Shown here: piece by piece, positions 12,845-25,815 of the stretch
How the letters are laid out: the number at the start of each line of letters is the position of its first letter
Numbering within the stretch: position 1 is the first letter of the stretch
Assembly (NCBI RefSeq): GCF_050436995.1
Contig: NC_134755.1
Span: forward strand, 1,799,001-1,863,000
DNA length: 64,000 nucleotides
Reading direction: 5' to 3'
DNA from: Anticarsia gemmatalis
Lineage: Eukaryota; Arthropoda; Insecta; Lepidoptera; Erebidae
The notes under the pieces: generated by a model
The model's input: only the letters and a program-made list of their open reading frames with translations
Told to the model about the DNA's origin: nothing
Database searches by the model: none
Translations under genes and position numbers: made by a program

Positions 12845-13295
12845 ATCGATCACGCTGGATTCGTATATAGTAGTACAAAATATTTCCCTACAACTACTGA
12901 ATAGTAAATAGTGACAATATAACGCCGCATTCTCGCTAATAAGGTTTAACGTCAAAGCAAATAGACATAATGGACAATTAAGTCAATACAAACAACGCTT
13001 AACACATTAAATTCATTGGTAGACTCAATAATACACTAGTTGACTCGCACGGCGTCACTTGCAAACATTTTATCCCCCATTTTAACAATTTAAGGGTTGA
13101 TTTTTGGATAGTTTATTGACTCAGGATCTTAAACTACATACATTAATGTTATCAAGTTTGTTATATACGAAGGTTTGGCAAAAATGTATTGGCAAGTTTC
13201 GCTATTAACAAAGCTAATTAGGCAAGCCTATTGCAATTTACCGGACACGTTATCAAACAAGAAATATTTTTATGTAAATTAGAAAAGAGCCATTG

Positions 13296-13340
13296 TACCC
13301 TGCCCGATCCGGGAATCGAAGCGGTCGGATGCTGTACTGG
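13296..13340 (-). repeat. SINE fragment with B-box-like sequence
   Basis: The minus strand reads GCTTCGATTCCCGGATCGGG CAGGG, the B box and following CGGATCGGGCA of common lepidopteran SINEs. A related plus-strand scrap is at 30473-30560. Confidence 0.5.
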
Positions 13341-13363
13341 CCGTGCCCCAAAGGCATTCTAAG

Positions 13364-13467
13364 TTTAACTATCTCCGTGCCAAATTAGATGAAAATCGGT
13401 TTAACGGTTTAGTTACGGCTATGGTAACAAACAGATAGACTTTCCTATTTATAATATTTGTGTATAT
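13364..13467 (+). repeat. Dispersed repeat scrap D
   Basis: GATGAAAATCGGTTTAACGG, GTAACAAACAGATAGAC and TTTATAATATTTGTGT, the usual 3' end of a widespread lepidopteran retroposon tail. Confidence 0.5.
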
Positions 13468-16337
13468 TCGCAACTTCCATCTGACTTTTACGATAATAAA
13501 GTTTATTAACTGAAATTTACCGCAAATTGTCATAGCATTTTAACCGCTAAATATTCAATGTACCCTCTCTGTAAATTGCTCAAATTACCGTTAAAATTCG
13601 ATTCGGTGAAATTTTCTGACGAGTTTCGTTCCAAAGATTGCGTACAATGACAATGATGTAGTCAAACAGTCGATTTGTTCTTAATGTGAACGCGCATTGT
13701 AAATTAAAAATGTACAAAAGTCGTTTTAAGATGTAGGCTTAGAGGTAGGTAGGCTTTTTTTGTTAGTAAAATACAGTAGCGATACGGTGGCTCTATATTC
13801 GATGATTTAGATGCCGCTTATAGTGGAATTTTGATTTTGAATCCCCTAAGATGTAAAATCAAATTAAATTGTTTGTTGCTGGTAATGTGTTTATAAAATA
13901 ATATCCAAGCCTTTCAAGATAAAATTGAAAGTAAAATTGCCTTAAAACCTGATTGGGCGTTTCAATAATGGGTCGTGTCAAGGAAATATATAAAACGAGA
14001 TATATTTTTTATTTTAGTATCATTTGAGCCGGAACTAACATCGCCCACGCATGTGTTGTCTTATGTAAAAAGGTTCATATAAGGAAAACTGGAAATAAAA
14101 ACGAAACAAAACGACCCATAGAGTTATTATCGCAGCGAGACTGCGAAATAAGAGGCAGCGATAAAGGGTTGGATTTATGAACATGTGCTTCGTAGCCGAC
14201 TACGAGAAATGGCTCCTTTCTAAGGGAAAAAAAATGCTCAAACTCCTCCTTGGGACATGGTATAAAGTATGTGAAAATTGCTTGGATTTCCTTCATACTG
14301 AGTGAAGTGAATGGTTGATTGTTTTTTTAGGGTTGACGCATTCGGAATGGGACGCAGCTGCCCCGAAATTAACTACAGAATTGCCGAGTTTATTTTGCTG
14401 AAATAACACATGTTTGAGCCCATTGTTCTCTCACGTCAAAGAGAGGGTTAACATTTCTTCCGAAAAATGTGACTTAAAATGTGAATGCATATTTTTGCAT
14501 ATTTTCTCCTCGTGAATAGGATTATGTGCATAGTGTTTTTCAGAGTATATTAAGCGTCTTTTATTTAAGGTATCAAGCCTGGAATGCTTTATGAATATTT
14601 AAAATGCGAACAAAGCACTTCGGATGGAAAATAAATATCAGTGCGAACGTTTCTTTCATTCACTAGGAATTGCAACAGCAAATAGAGTTAGGTACAGATA
14701 ATTATGAATATTAATGAATGAGCAGAATACTTATTTAGACTATATATCTATGTATCGAATATTATTATTTGCTTTCATTAGTTATCAATTGATAAATTGA
14801 AGCAATCATTCATAATTTGATGTCTTAAGGGAGTCGAAAATCTAGATATCTAAATCTTAATCATCTTACTCAACATCACACTATATATACTTGGATAATT
14901 ACTATGTATTATCATTTTATGGGGCTTGCTCACAGACACATATTATGACGTAGTTCACACATTCATAATGCGTCAATGCGGGGGAATTTGAACAGCACAA
15001 CTAACTCAGAAACAAACGAACGATACCTTTAATAATACAATTAACCGATTTCCTAAGCTCTTGAATAATTAATCACAAATACATTGACTCAATACCCATT
15101 GTGTTCACAAACAGTTTTTACCTAAACGTCAAAGTATCATGATCATGATCCTTTGAAACTCAGCCAATCCTCAATTAAAATTAATAACGTTTGAAATAAA
15201 ATATCTTTTCAAAATATTGTATTCAATGGAAACTGTCTTCAACAAACAGATTTTGGTTGTCGTTTATTATTTGCATTATTTTATATTTAATTTTGCCGTT
15301 TTCCCTTTGAATTAATTAAATTCGTAGTTATTTGGGCTCGGTTTAAAGGGACGGTTGACGGGTACATTGCTGTTGAGATAGCGGAATTGATTTTAAACAA
15401 ATAGGCAAATTGTGTTTTGGAGCAGATGGTATTGCTGTGTTAGTAGGTTTAGTGTGACCTTATTTAGGTTAAATTTGAGTTAATATGTTACATACTCCAA
15501 TAAAAGTACAGTCCCACACTTGAAGCTTTCTTGTACATTCCTACTTGGCAAATTTTATAATTGTTGTATCCATATTTAAAAGTAACTTATAAAACTGACA
15601 TCTGCAGCGTAATTCTTTACCACTATCGTTTATCGGCAATCGCTTAGCTAACGATAATGTTGTATTGTTACTAACTATATTAACAAAACATTCTTAATTT
15701 CGAGCTCTTGATACAACAGTTTGTAGATGATCACACCACTGAAGTCAAGCAAGAGTAACCGATATTCTAATAATAAAAAATAAAAAAGACACACTCGTAT
15801 AATGTCTTTAATTTCAAAATTGCATTGTTACATAGGATTGAACTATTATTTCCTTATTATCTTCACCCACATTATTTTTATTAAAAGGGTTACAAGACTT
15901 CACACCTTACGTAAACATATCTACCAAACACTACATAACACGTCAGTCCTAAAGCTTTCACGCCCTACACCTCCCACAACTTGCGCCACCTTCAACACAA
16001 AGCAACGGTTCAACGCCTCTAAACAATATTCTATAATACATAGTAATTGTTATCTTTCCGTCCCTTTGTTACAAACACACAAGCATTTAGATTAAACTAT
16101 TTAATTGAATATCCTAATTGTGTTTTGCATAGTTCTCGTTAGGTGAACGGCTTTCGGATACTATTTTCTGTAATTGGGTATAATTTTGTTTAGCTTGGAC
16201 GGTCTATTTTTGGTTGAAAAATAATGTCATTTATTTTTGTTTAAAGTATCCAAAATTATTTTTGTACGTTAATATATGTGTAGTTAAAAAATGCATTGTC
16301 GTTATTAAATTTATTATAAGTCATCGGACTCGACTTA

Positions 16338-16461
16338 CCCCCGGTTTCTGAGGTACATTTAGCGGTAGTTTATCTTTTCAATAGCGTTTAAACTCATACA
16401 AAAAACGCTATTGAATAGATAACCTACCGCTAAAAGCCTAAATGTACACGGAAACCGGGGG
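16338..16461. mobile_element. Foldback MITE flanked by TTA (Harbinger-like)
   Basis: A 124-bp hairpin. Left arm CCCCCGGTTTCTGAGGTACA with TTTAGCGGTAG and TTCAATAGCG, mirrored on the right by CGCTATTGAATAGATAACC, CTACCGCTAAA and GAAACCGGGGG. TTA stands directly on both sides (16335-16337 and 16462-16464), the 3-bp target duplication known for PIF/Harbinger elements. No coding capacity. Confidence 0.85.
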
Positions 16462-17182
16462 TTAGGGAAAGAAAGCGTCTTTTTTTTCAATTATTCATAA
16501 CTCTTTCGTTTAACTTTGTCACGGTCAAATATATTATTAATTTATCGTGACGTGGGCTTTTTACTACATTATTTTGAATGTTGCTACCGCTAACTAGTAG
16601 AAAGTGCAATACAATTTATTATTATGAAATTTGTGTAAAAACAAGACGTAACTTTTCAATCTTCAAGATAATCTAATGAGAAATACTCTTAGAAACACTA
16701 AACAAACTAGACAAGGCCTAAATTTATTCTTTTGCTAGAACTAAGCACTTAAACTTGATAATTTGCTTTGAAACTAAAACACTACAGTACTATTTTGTTT
16801 TATCTTTAGCCTATATCTTAAATACAGCGCACTTTTGCGTTGACTTAAAAATTACTTCAAAGAGTTGGAAACTGTTTGCATCGATTGCAAATAAAAAAAT
16901 TAAGTGAGTCAATGTCTTTAACGTATCATGTTTTGACACATATATTTTGAGAATTTACGGACCACATTTTGTTACTATCATTTTATTAATAACATCATAT
17001 TATTTATAGTATCACAGAGTGCTTTCACGTTTTATTAAAGGGGCTTTCATTCAAGTTCGTTAAAGGGATGAGTAGGCACTCTGATGTGAGATTCGAACCC
17101 ACTGCTCCCTACGCAAATGTGAACTCATGATAGCAACATCAACCACTAAGTATCGACTTAGTATAAAATACACCTTCTACAG

Positions 17183-17348
17183 TAGCTCGATTCTATACTA
17201 CTATCGCGACAACCGATCTGTCAACGAGAAATTATGTATGAAAATCTGATCCGCGCCTCTGATGGGTGTCGTAGGAATTATTTCGGCAGTACATTCTAAG
17301 TGTCAAAATTTCGATACTCGACAGTACCGACTGTACAAAATCGCGCTA
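17183..17348 (+). mobile_element. MITE family A, copy 4
   Basis: Ends ACAGTAGCTCGATTC and AAATCGCGCTACTGTA are mirror images, so this copy shows the terminal inverted repeat most clearly. Interior CGCGCCTCTGATGGGTGTCG. Confidence 0.85.
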
Positions 17349-18100
17349 CTGTACAAAGCAATCATAAAGTTAAAATACTCGGCACAGAATTGTTCCACAA
17401 GATGTCCTTTTTCATTACAATCTAATAGAATATGGCTTCAGCAATTGAGACTTGAACAGTAACATAGTTAGTTTTTATTTACTTAGGAACGAAATAATTA
17501 AGAGCTTGTTGATAGTGCGGTCTCGAATATTTGTTTTAGAAAATGTAGATGGATTCACGCGCTTTTAGGTCTAGATAAATTAATACATCAGAGATATTTA
17601 TTTTTGAATCAACTTTTGAGATGTAATTATGTTTGAATCAACGCCTTTATAACCGAAGATGTATGGTACCGGTGTAAAATAAACCTGCGTTTTGATATTT
17701 CTAAAATATTAGGTCCTATAAAATGGTAACACGTAACCAAACTGCGGGCTGCTATTGTATCACATTTTTACATAAATTAGATATAGAAAAGTATTTATTT
17801 ACCAAAGAACAGATCCTAAGACCTCGTAATTAACAGCCGTATACATTTTCGCCTGGGCCAAGAATATGAATGAAAAATAAATAAAACGTAATGATAACAT
17901 TTTATACCCCAGAGCTAAAATTCAGTTCTAGTAAATGAAAAGTAAAATTACTATGTTTTCATTCAACAAAATTCTGTCCTTTCCGTTTACAAAATAACTT
18001 TGTTTGTCCTACGACAATGTAACAAATGTAATCATCACAAGTGACCTAGAAAGGTCTAGAAATGTACTTCATGAGTTTAAGTAAAAGCTTAGTCATCTTA

Positions 18101-18160
18101 GGTCCGGCGCCCACTGGCGGGACGACGCATCGGGGCATCTAACATCAATCCTCATGTATG
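18101..18160 (+). mobile_element. Possible solo Harbinger-like end
   Basis: TTA then GGTCCGGCGCCCACTGGCGG GACGACGCATCGGGG, a GC-rich terminus built like other TTA-flanked ends. No partner end was found, so this is tentative. Confidence 0.35.
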
Positions 18161-18841
18161 TATAAAATGTAGGCGTATTTTGGTACGAAATTTATCCTGT
18201 GTACTATAAATAAAACAAATAACAAATAAAAAGATGTAATATAACAACAATAAGTAAGGTGTAATCCATTTGCATAATAATTAGGCAAACTAAAAAAGGA
18301 AACGTTGTGCGAGGAAGCAGGTTACTGGCTTCTTGCCTCTAGTCTTGAAAGCTGCTTAAGCAAAGCACGAATAAATATCAGAGCAGCCCAGAGGATACCA
18401 GTTATATCTAAGCATACCACGATTTTCAATTAATATCTATAATAATTATCATTTAAATTGCAATTTTGTCATACTGACGATTCAAACAAGTCCTATTTGA
18501 ATTTTTTGTCTAAATATTCAGTTTTTCGCGATGCCGCCAGTGAGCACTATACCTTGGAATTCTCCTCGAATTTAATCAGAAGTAAATTGCAGATGGTGAA
18601 ACAATAAATCCACTTCTCTCTTTAGCAACGGGATACGAAGGAGAATAACTGATTAATTAAATACAGGAATAAGCAAGCTAGCTTGTTTTGTTCCGGACAT
18701 TTACATTTTAAATTAAATTAAAACTAATTTAGCATTACACGATGACCAAGATTTTAGTACATTTTGCTACAAATGGTTTTGTTGTGGAGTTTTCAGTGCT
18801 CTAGATTTTCGCAAATATTATGCAACTGCTCAGACATTATG

Positions 18842-19008
18842 ACGATTCTCTACCATTATTGTCTATCGACAAACGGATAGTTCATAAACAAAACGTATGA
18901 AAATCTTATCAAAGCCTTTAGCGGGTGCCGAAGAAGGAACTATATTGGCAGTACCTATCAAATATAAAGCTCTCCACAGGTGATAGTACTGATTAGGGAA
19001 TAACGCTA
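18842..19008 (+). mobile_element. MITE family A, copy 5 (diverged)
   Basis: Starts CGATTCTCTACC and ends AACGCTACC. The interior is degraded but keeps TAGCGGGTGCCG and TTGGCAGTACCT. Confidence 0.7.
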
Positions 19009-19606
19009 CCTCTACCTACCTACTTTAAAATAGTTGTTGGAGCAATTAATTGGGCATAAAGCAAAAACTAGTATTGTACACTTTTAGCACAATCCTATCC
19101 ATCGCGTAAGTAGTACTTAAAAAGCAAAACCAATGGCATCCGCTTTTAAAACTGCAGCATTATTTTACTCTGACATATATCTCCCGTAAAATTTACGTAA
19201 ACTATAAACAAAACACTGTCAGTCCCTCGCCGCTGCGACCCACACACAATCGACACTTACTTGCAACAGTTGATAGCCAACATCAGCATGAAAATAGCTC
19301 TTAACTGATATAACACTCCATAAATCCCTCATATTTTTACCCTGGTATAAGGCAAAAAGGAAGAAATATATCCCGCGCGTAAATTTTACGTAATACATGT
19401 ACTGTGACGTCAGAAGGTGGATTAGCTTCGGGACCCGTGTTACGGATTTTACTGTTACTGCTTAATTCAATATGGAACTTTCGTGAAACATTTTTTAAAA
19501 GATTTTTGACGATATTTTGGTCTAATTTTAGATTTGAGAACAGAGAGCTTATATAGTATACTTGCCCGTACTGTTTTTTTTTCATGAGATTTTTTTTTTG
19601 TTAATT

Positions 19607-19653
19607 AGTGTCCGACCGAAACCAGTTTTACGACGAACATTCGGTCGGACACT
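19607..19653. repeat. Hairpin with 14-bp perfect arms
   Basis: AGTGTCCGACCGAA and its exact mirror TTCGGTCGGACACT separated by 19 bp, within T-rich flanks. It could be a miniature transposon remnant or the ends of a deleted element. Confidence 0.75.
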
Positions 19654-21283
19654 TTTTTGTGTAGCAAAGCATAATAATTTTGCAAATGAAATACCTTAAT
19701 TAAAGCATTCACATACATAATCCCAAAAAAAATAACAATCCAAGCAAAGAGAGCACTGAACAAGCAGATTACAAAATTATTTAACCGCAAACATTTCGGA
19801 GATTTTAACAGAGACTCAACACATTTTCCCTTCCGCTAAACTGAACCAGTATATTAACCAAATTCCACACCATAAAATACATTGTTCTACCAACTCAACA
19901 GGTAAAAATAATTGCTGCGAAGTTTTCTCTGGTCGACGACAAGAATAATGGCCGTTAAAGGCATTTCGTCTGATATTCAACATTTTTCTTTAGTACCCTC
20001 CGAGATTCGCATATTTTCCCCCCCGACAAGAGTTTTTACATTAGATATAATAAATCTGTTTTGTGAAATGAAGTTTTAAGTCGGTACAACACTGAGGCGA
20101 AGATAATGCGAGTTTGATGCGATGCGAAGTTTTTTTAAAGTCGGATTATAGAATGTTCTGTTTTGAATTAAGTTGGATTGTTGTTGTATTAAGTATTAAA
20201 GATAGTTCTAGATTTATCTTGTGCTACTTGAATACTAATTTTTGGTTTTTATTAAGAAATATACACAAATCATTGGTGATTTTTTCATTCGGCGTCGATT
20301 ATAAATTAAAGCTTAGGCGACCCTTGAAGCGTAAGAACAAAAAATGTAATATTAATCAAATAAACATACGGTTTCCTGTGTTAAAGAATTTCAAACGACA
20401 TACCCTAACACAAGTTGGTCGCTTAAATGACACAAATTCACTAAACACTCAACTACTCCTGATCGCACTATTAACATTTCATCTTCACACAAAAACACTA
20501 TCATATTTATCCAACATAACCGATCAATACCCCATTACTAATTTAATGCACATTTTCGATACTACACTTGGCAAGCTCCATGCATTCGCTCCCATAATTT
20601 ATATCTTCGTATAGCTATAGCGCTCTCATTCGCTGCAGACTTTACGTACATGCATTTACATGACATGAGCAGTCGTTTGTGACAGTCTTGCGAAGACAAA
20701 TTGTTCCGTGTACGAGTTCCCAAGAATTCTGTATACAAATTCATTGCAGTGACTTATAAGAGAAATTTGCTTAAAAGCCCCACAATGTTAATATGTAGAA
20801 TTTTTAGCGACTACACTGACAAATGAGGTGTGTTTGTTGGGATAACTCTGTTTGAGTTACTTTACTGTGATACTATGTATGTTTTGTGGATCTGCGTTAT
20901 TGTGTGGATTCGGTTTTAAAATACATACTTTTACTGAAAATCATTTTTTTTTAATTTTGTTGTTGTAGTGTTAAATTGAATATTGTGCGGTAGTGTAAAA
21001 ATAAAAATATAGCTTTTTATTTTGTTTTTCTAAACGTTTCAAATTAACACGTATTTGGACATTTTAACAAAATTAAGTGTCAAATCTGTTGAAAATTTTA
21101 CACGTATAGTTAGTATGATCAATAACATTAAAGGCAAATAAAAACAATTTAATGTTAAACATTCGGTGTATCCCATTTTCTGATTCCCTCCGAAAGATGT
21201 GTATATGTGTATAACAACAAATATCAACTAATACACGACCTCCTAAAAAAGCATCTAAATAAAATACAATAAACTACACTCAC

Positions 21284-21492
21284 ATCAACATTAATCCCAG
21301 CAAAAGGGAATATCTTAGTCGTAGGGTTCTCAGTGGGCGAGTAGCGGTAGAACTCGTGGCGGCCTCGGTACCACTTGACGGAGTAAAGTGGCGCGTCCGT
21401 CAGCTCGTAGAGGCACGCTAGAGTCGTGTCGTTCCCTCGCTGAACTACGGGGGGCGATATCCGAAGATCTGTTGCTCGGAGACCTCCCACTC
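21284..21492 (-). CDS. beat: Beat-family Ig1 domain, first half (exon a1, downstream cassette)
   Basis: Paralog of exon a2, with exactly the same length (209 bp) and phases (1 in, 0 out). Acceptor CCCCAG, donor GTGAGT. The peptide begins VGGLRATDLRISPP, then VVQRG, the first Ig cysteine in LACLYEL, tryptophan in YSVKWYRG, and EFYRYSPTENPTTK. It ends GINVD at the exon border. NDT is a possible glycosylation site. It sits 4.2 kb 3' of exon b2 and 11.7 kb 5' of exon b1, an unusually long intron for the a-b junction compared with 693 bp in the other cassette. It could be the first Ig exon of a separate tandem gene or an alternative to a2. Confidence 0.93.
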
Positions 21493-24400
21493 CTGGGGAA
21501 AGAGAAAATTGTTAAATAGTGATTTTAACTTTTGAAATTAGGGTGATATTGGTAGATTAACGCGAAAGTATACGGTAATGCAAATTTATTTTCTAAGATG
21601 TCGAAGTCGTGACATTGGTTTTAAAATTTAGGTGATTTTGGTAGATTAACGTAGTATACGGTAAAGCAAATTAATTTGTAAGGTGTCGAAGTCACTTGGC
21701 CAGTGTAACCTAGACCAAAATATTAGTTTACTATTAGATTTCACTTATACTATAAAGCGAAATCACGCATCGTTTGCGATCATAGCAAAAACGACGAATA
21801 ATCCAAGGTTTCTTTGTAATAACTTTACGTCGACAAGTTAATTGACAAAAAACATATATTATTATGTTTTTCGTAATTACTCGTAAAGCATAATTACTAT
21901 GTTTTTCGAAATTACGCGACAATTTATGATGATCTTGCAAAATATTATTTATCTGTAATTTCAGATTCTAAATATACACAATGGAAAAAGCCACCTTTAT
22001 TTACATTTTGAAAGTAAGTATTTTATTTTAGAAAAAACAGTTTAAGGTATCCAGTATAAATATCCAATCTTTAATTGAAGAAATACTTCTAGAAAAAGCT
22101 TGTACTCTATTATATTCAAACTTCAACATTTCGTGTATCAACATCAAAATATTCGCCAAAACTTTCATTGTTTTCAACTTTGCTAATACTTTATTTAAAC
22201 TAGGCGGTGTGTAAACCAAGAATTGGCAAGACAATGCTTATTCAAACTTTATTACGTACAATACTTCGGTTTGAAAGAAAAACAAAATGAATCAGCTATT
22301 TGTGTTATTAACTTTCAAAATCAACTTGCGGTTTGTAGGGTTTATGTTTTGAGTTGGACCAATTATTTTATAATAACATGCCTGTTTTTGGTTAGAAGCT
22401 AATCTTATGTTTATGCACAATAATTGGTAATTACTGCTCCTATTATTTATACATTCATTGTAACGGTTAGTAGTCAACCTGGTGTCAAAGTTCTCATCAT
22501 CACTCATCCATAAAACATCCGCGCAAAGGTTACTTAACCCACTGATGGTTTACCGACCGGTGATCGAGGTAGTCGAGCAACTCATCATTGTGACAAGGGC
22601 TCTATTCAGAAACTTGAGTAAATTTTAATCAACACTTAGCCCAATATGTAAAAATCGAAACTAAAATATCTTAATCCACAGTCACATATACGTTGGAAAA
22701 GCCGAGATAGTTACCCTAGAACAAAATGCTCTAGCAATTTTCTTTGTACACTACGAGAGCAATACAATAGGCAACAATCATAAGTCCCTTAGGCCTTGTA
22801 CAAATAAAACTAACCCAACAGCAGTAAAACCTACGCAACTTCCTAGAAACAGAACAAAAAAGCAACTATCATCTAATCCAATTTTGACAGTTTTATCAGA
22901 TACTGCACTTACGACTTTTTTCACGCGAATTTCGGAAAATAATGTACTCTACACTTAATTCCTTATTTATTTTAATGCTGATTTTCATTAAAGCTGATTT
23001 ACGGCTGCTTTCAATGCCCGTTCTATCCACTGTTTATTTATAACGAAAGTCATGCATCTATCATTTTATCGTAACTTCTTCCTCTATACCTCATAGAAAC
23101 GTCATTTAAGATGGCATCTATACACTAAATTTGACAGAGCGTCTGTTAGATTTAGAATTGGACGGACGGGTTAATTTTTAATCTTAGCGAGGAATACAGC
23201 AATTAATTCTACACCACTTCGTACAAAACTTACAAAAAAGCAACTAACATCAAATCCAATTCCGTCAGTTTTATCAAATATCACAAATTCTACCTCACCT
23301 CACGTGTTCTTGAAAAAAAATATAGCGAGACTCGTATTATTAAAACTCTTTGACCGTAACAGACAATGGGCAACAAAGGCGGAATCATAAAAATGTGATG
23401 TGAAACACAAAGAGAACGGTAGGTTGGTAGTAAAATGGAAGGCGACGCCACCTGTGACCTCAACCCGTCGAATGGAATAGCGAAAATTTAGAAAATTGAA
23501 TGTCAGGGGTCAGCTTTAGAATTATATGTCGGTACATTTTGTTTTATTAGTGGATTCCTCAAGATTGAGAGATGTTAAGAATTTGACGGTTTAATGTGGG
23601 TATTATGTCGGCTGTTTCGTGCTTTTTGACGGCTTCGCGTTTCATGATTTTTCCTCTATTTGTACTGATTGAATTCGTACTACTTTTTGTTAACTTGTTA
23701 AAGTAGTTGAGCTATCGGTAGCATGTATTTTTTAATATGTATTTAACCGTTCCTAAATCAATAGTTCTAACTCGAGATATCTCTTAAGTATAAATTTTAA
23801 TATATTACTGACTTTATCGATACTTGAATGACACATCGGTTTCCATGGAAACTCAACTAAGAACTAGATATTGAATAGTAAGGGTTTCAACTTGAAATGC
23901 AGTTGATAGGATTTTGTAAAAAATTATAATGAAGTTAGCTTGTAACATAACACATTTTTCCCCGAAAAATCTTTTCTCATGGACGAAGTCGCGGGCAGAA
24001 ACAACTCCATAATATACTTAAAATAATCAAGCCTCCGTGAAAGATAATAAGAAACACTCTGATATCATTAGGAGAGCCAAAAGAATATTTGGGTCAATTA
24101 TAATACTTTGATTTGCTAAGGTTTTCCTTCTACGTTGCTAAGATATACCAATGATCAGCTTATTGGAGTCACAAAAAATGATTTTTATATAAACAAGAGC
24201 TCGTTATTTTGAAATTGAGAGCCTTTTAAGATGCCGCGGATCAAAGTATCAATGTTTTGGATTATTTGCTTTAAAAGATTTATGAGACGGACATTTTTTT
24301 GGAAGAAAATAAAATTGAAAGAGTTGGATTTTTTGTTTTTATAATTGTGATGTTGTTAAGATTAATATGGACGGTAACTTGAATTATTATTTTTACGACA

Positions 24401-25676
24401 TTGTTAGCAAAATTTATGAAAATAAATTGATATTTTCTGCTGTTTTTTAAAATGAAGTATTTTGGGTTTCATTCTTCATTGTTATTTTTTTAAATAATCG
24501 TTTACTATTGGCGTATGCAAAGGATTTTCGCAATCCCCTTACAAAAGTTTATAAAAGACGGTTTAGTTGCCTAGCCATGAAAACATAACTAGAAGAAATA
24601 CTTTTGTGAGTTTATAATATCACAAAATAGATTTGTCTTTCCCGTGTACTTGTTTTAATAATCTAAAATTACATCAGTAATAATTGTAGAAAATATACAA
24701 CTTAAGTCTAACGACACACCCGCGCAACGTTCGATGCTGAACATTTTGTACACCACGCTTTTTGTTAATTAATACACCCCAAACTATGAAAAATCAGCCA
24801 AACCTTCCGTAGCTAAATATTATGTTCCGCAATTTCGGCAGGTGTGTCGCTTCCCTTACTGTAAAAGCTAGATTTTTCGCCTAAAATGTATGTCGTAACT
24901 AATAGTCCTTATCTCTGTAAGTTTCATGATATTGCCTAACTTATATGCAACTTAGTTCTGAACGCAAAATAGTCTGGTAAACAAGTTTGGATAACTAAGA
25001 GTTTATGGAACACAATGTTGTTACTTTAGCGTTAGTAAGTTGATTTCATTTTAGTCAGATATTTTAATATTAGTTTGCAGTTCCTGAATATCATTTAGTG
25101 AATCGAACTATTGTTTCTTTAGTAAGTGTACCTACTGTTGGAATATTTTGGTACAATTTCCGTATCGATAAAAATGTCATTCGTTTTATTTACAGTTAAC
25201 GTGCATATCAATGCAATTTTTACCAGAACTTTTCAGAATAGTATGTAGTAGGAGTAAACTAACTACAAAATTATGACAATTTCATTTCAAGTATTAGTAA
25301 GCAATCGGTAATCTTCTTCGTTATTTTTATTAAAGTCTTACCCTCTTATTCATAAACACACTATAAACCTATTTTAGTTAAAAAACTACTATAATATGTT
25401 TTCTCTTTTTCATTTTGCTGAGGAGTGAAAGAAACAAAACCCTATATATGAGTTTCATAACTTAATATATTTTTATGAATACGAGGATTATATTTTATTG
25501 CCAATAGTATTTTTTTACCTTTGTACATAAAGTTTATTTCCGTTTCGTTAAAAAAAGTAACAGCATTCTTTGACGCTGCTATCATTCTAAAAATGCTGGT
25601 TACTCATGAGTAAAATAGTTATAACGGTGGGCCTAATTAAACTAAAGATACAACAGTATTATAGACTGGTACATAC
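21493..25676 (-). other. Interval between exons b2 and a1, no Ig2 exons seen
   Basis: 4.2 kb that would have to hold the Ig2 exons, 3' end and next promoter if the two cassettes were ordinary tandem genes. I looked on the minus strand for patterns like exons c and d (GD.L.ANC, PP..L, ML.C.A.IG..Y) and saw none; base composition is uniformly AT-rich. A pair of diverged ~47-bp direct repeats (22852-22900 and 23233-23281) and a repeat scrap at 23945-24001 are present. A signal-peptide exon for a1 was not identified either. Confidence 0.6.
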
Positions 25677-25815
25677 CAACAACATCAAGCCTCGCTGTGG
25701 CGGTGTAGTGTGGGTAGGACGAGGGCGCGTTCAGTATCACCTCGCAGCTGTAGTTCCCGCTCAGGTTCGGCGTCACCCGCAGCAGAACCACGTGGGTTTC
25801 ATTCGATCTATACCT
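25677..25815 (-). CDS. beat: Beat-family Ig1 domain, second half (exon b2, upstream cassette)
   Basis: Completes the Ig1 domain begun by exon a2. 46 codons plus 1 nt (139 bp), entry phase 0, exit phase 1, acceptor TTACAG and donor GTATGT. The peptide starts RYRSNETHVVLLRV, followed by the F-strand motif LSGNYSCEV that holds the second Ig1 cysteine, then NAPSS and a final LDVV. NET and NYS are possible N-glycosylation sites. The exit phase matches the entry phase of exon c at 8888 as well as an unseen Ig2 exon of its own. About half of the residues match exon b1. No Ig2 exon was recognised on the minus strand between here and exon a1 (21493-25676), so what this cassette splices to is the main open question of the locus. 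Confidence 0.92.

Larger units (their letters stand above)
9595..21283 (-). other. Long intron a1-b1
   Basis: 11.7-kb intron between the two halves of the Ig1 domain. It holds one (GTTT)n element, a LINE 3' fragment, MITE copies 3, 4 and 5, a 124-bp TTA-flanked hairpin, SINE-like scraps and a short symmetrical hairpin. The longest open frame (20114-20614, plus strand) is discussed under rejected items. Stretches 10570-12670, 13470-16330 and 19660-21280 show no other feature. Confidence 0.75.

Noticed and set aside
15130..15155. Palindrome CAAAGTATCATGATCATGAT CCTTTG
   Set aside because: One mismatch and a simple ATCATGATCATGAT core; short symmetrical runs of this size are expected by chance in AT-rich DNA.
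19605..19790. Minus-strand frame starting with a signal-peptide-like hydrophobic run (MRLNNFVICLFSALFAWIV)
   Set aside because: Tempting as a beat first exon, but it lies 3' of exon a1 and 5' of b1, codons are simply T-rich, and no phase-1 donor is placed where one would be needed.
20114..20614. 166-codon open frame on the plus strand, the longest non-repeat frame
   Set aside because: Antisense inside a beat intron, no recognised motif. The first half is T-rich and the second A/C-rich, as in drifting AT-rich DNA. No splice sites or upstream context support it.
21493..25676. Search for Ig2 exons of the upstream Beat cassette
   Set aside because: No stretch with the cysteine and GD.L or ML.C.A patterns was seen by eye; a profile search could still reveal a diverged one.
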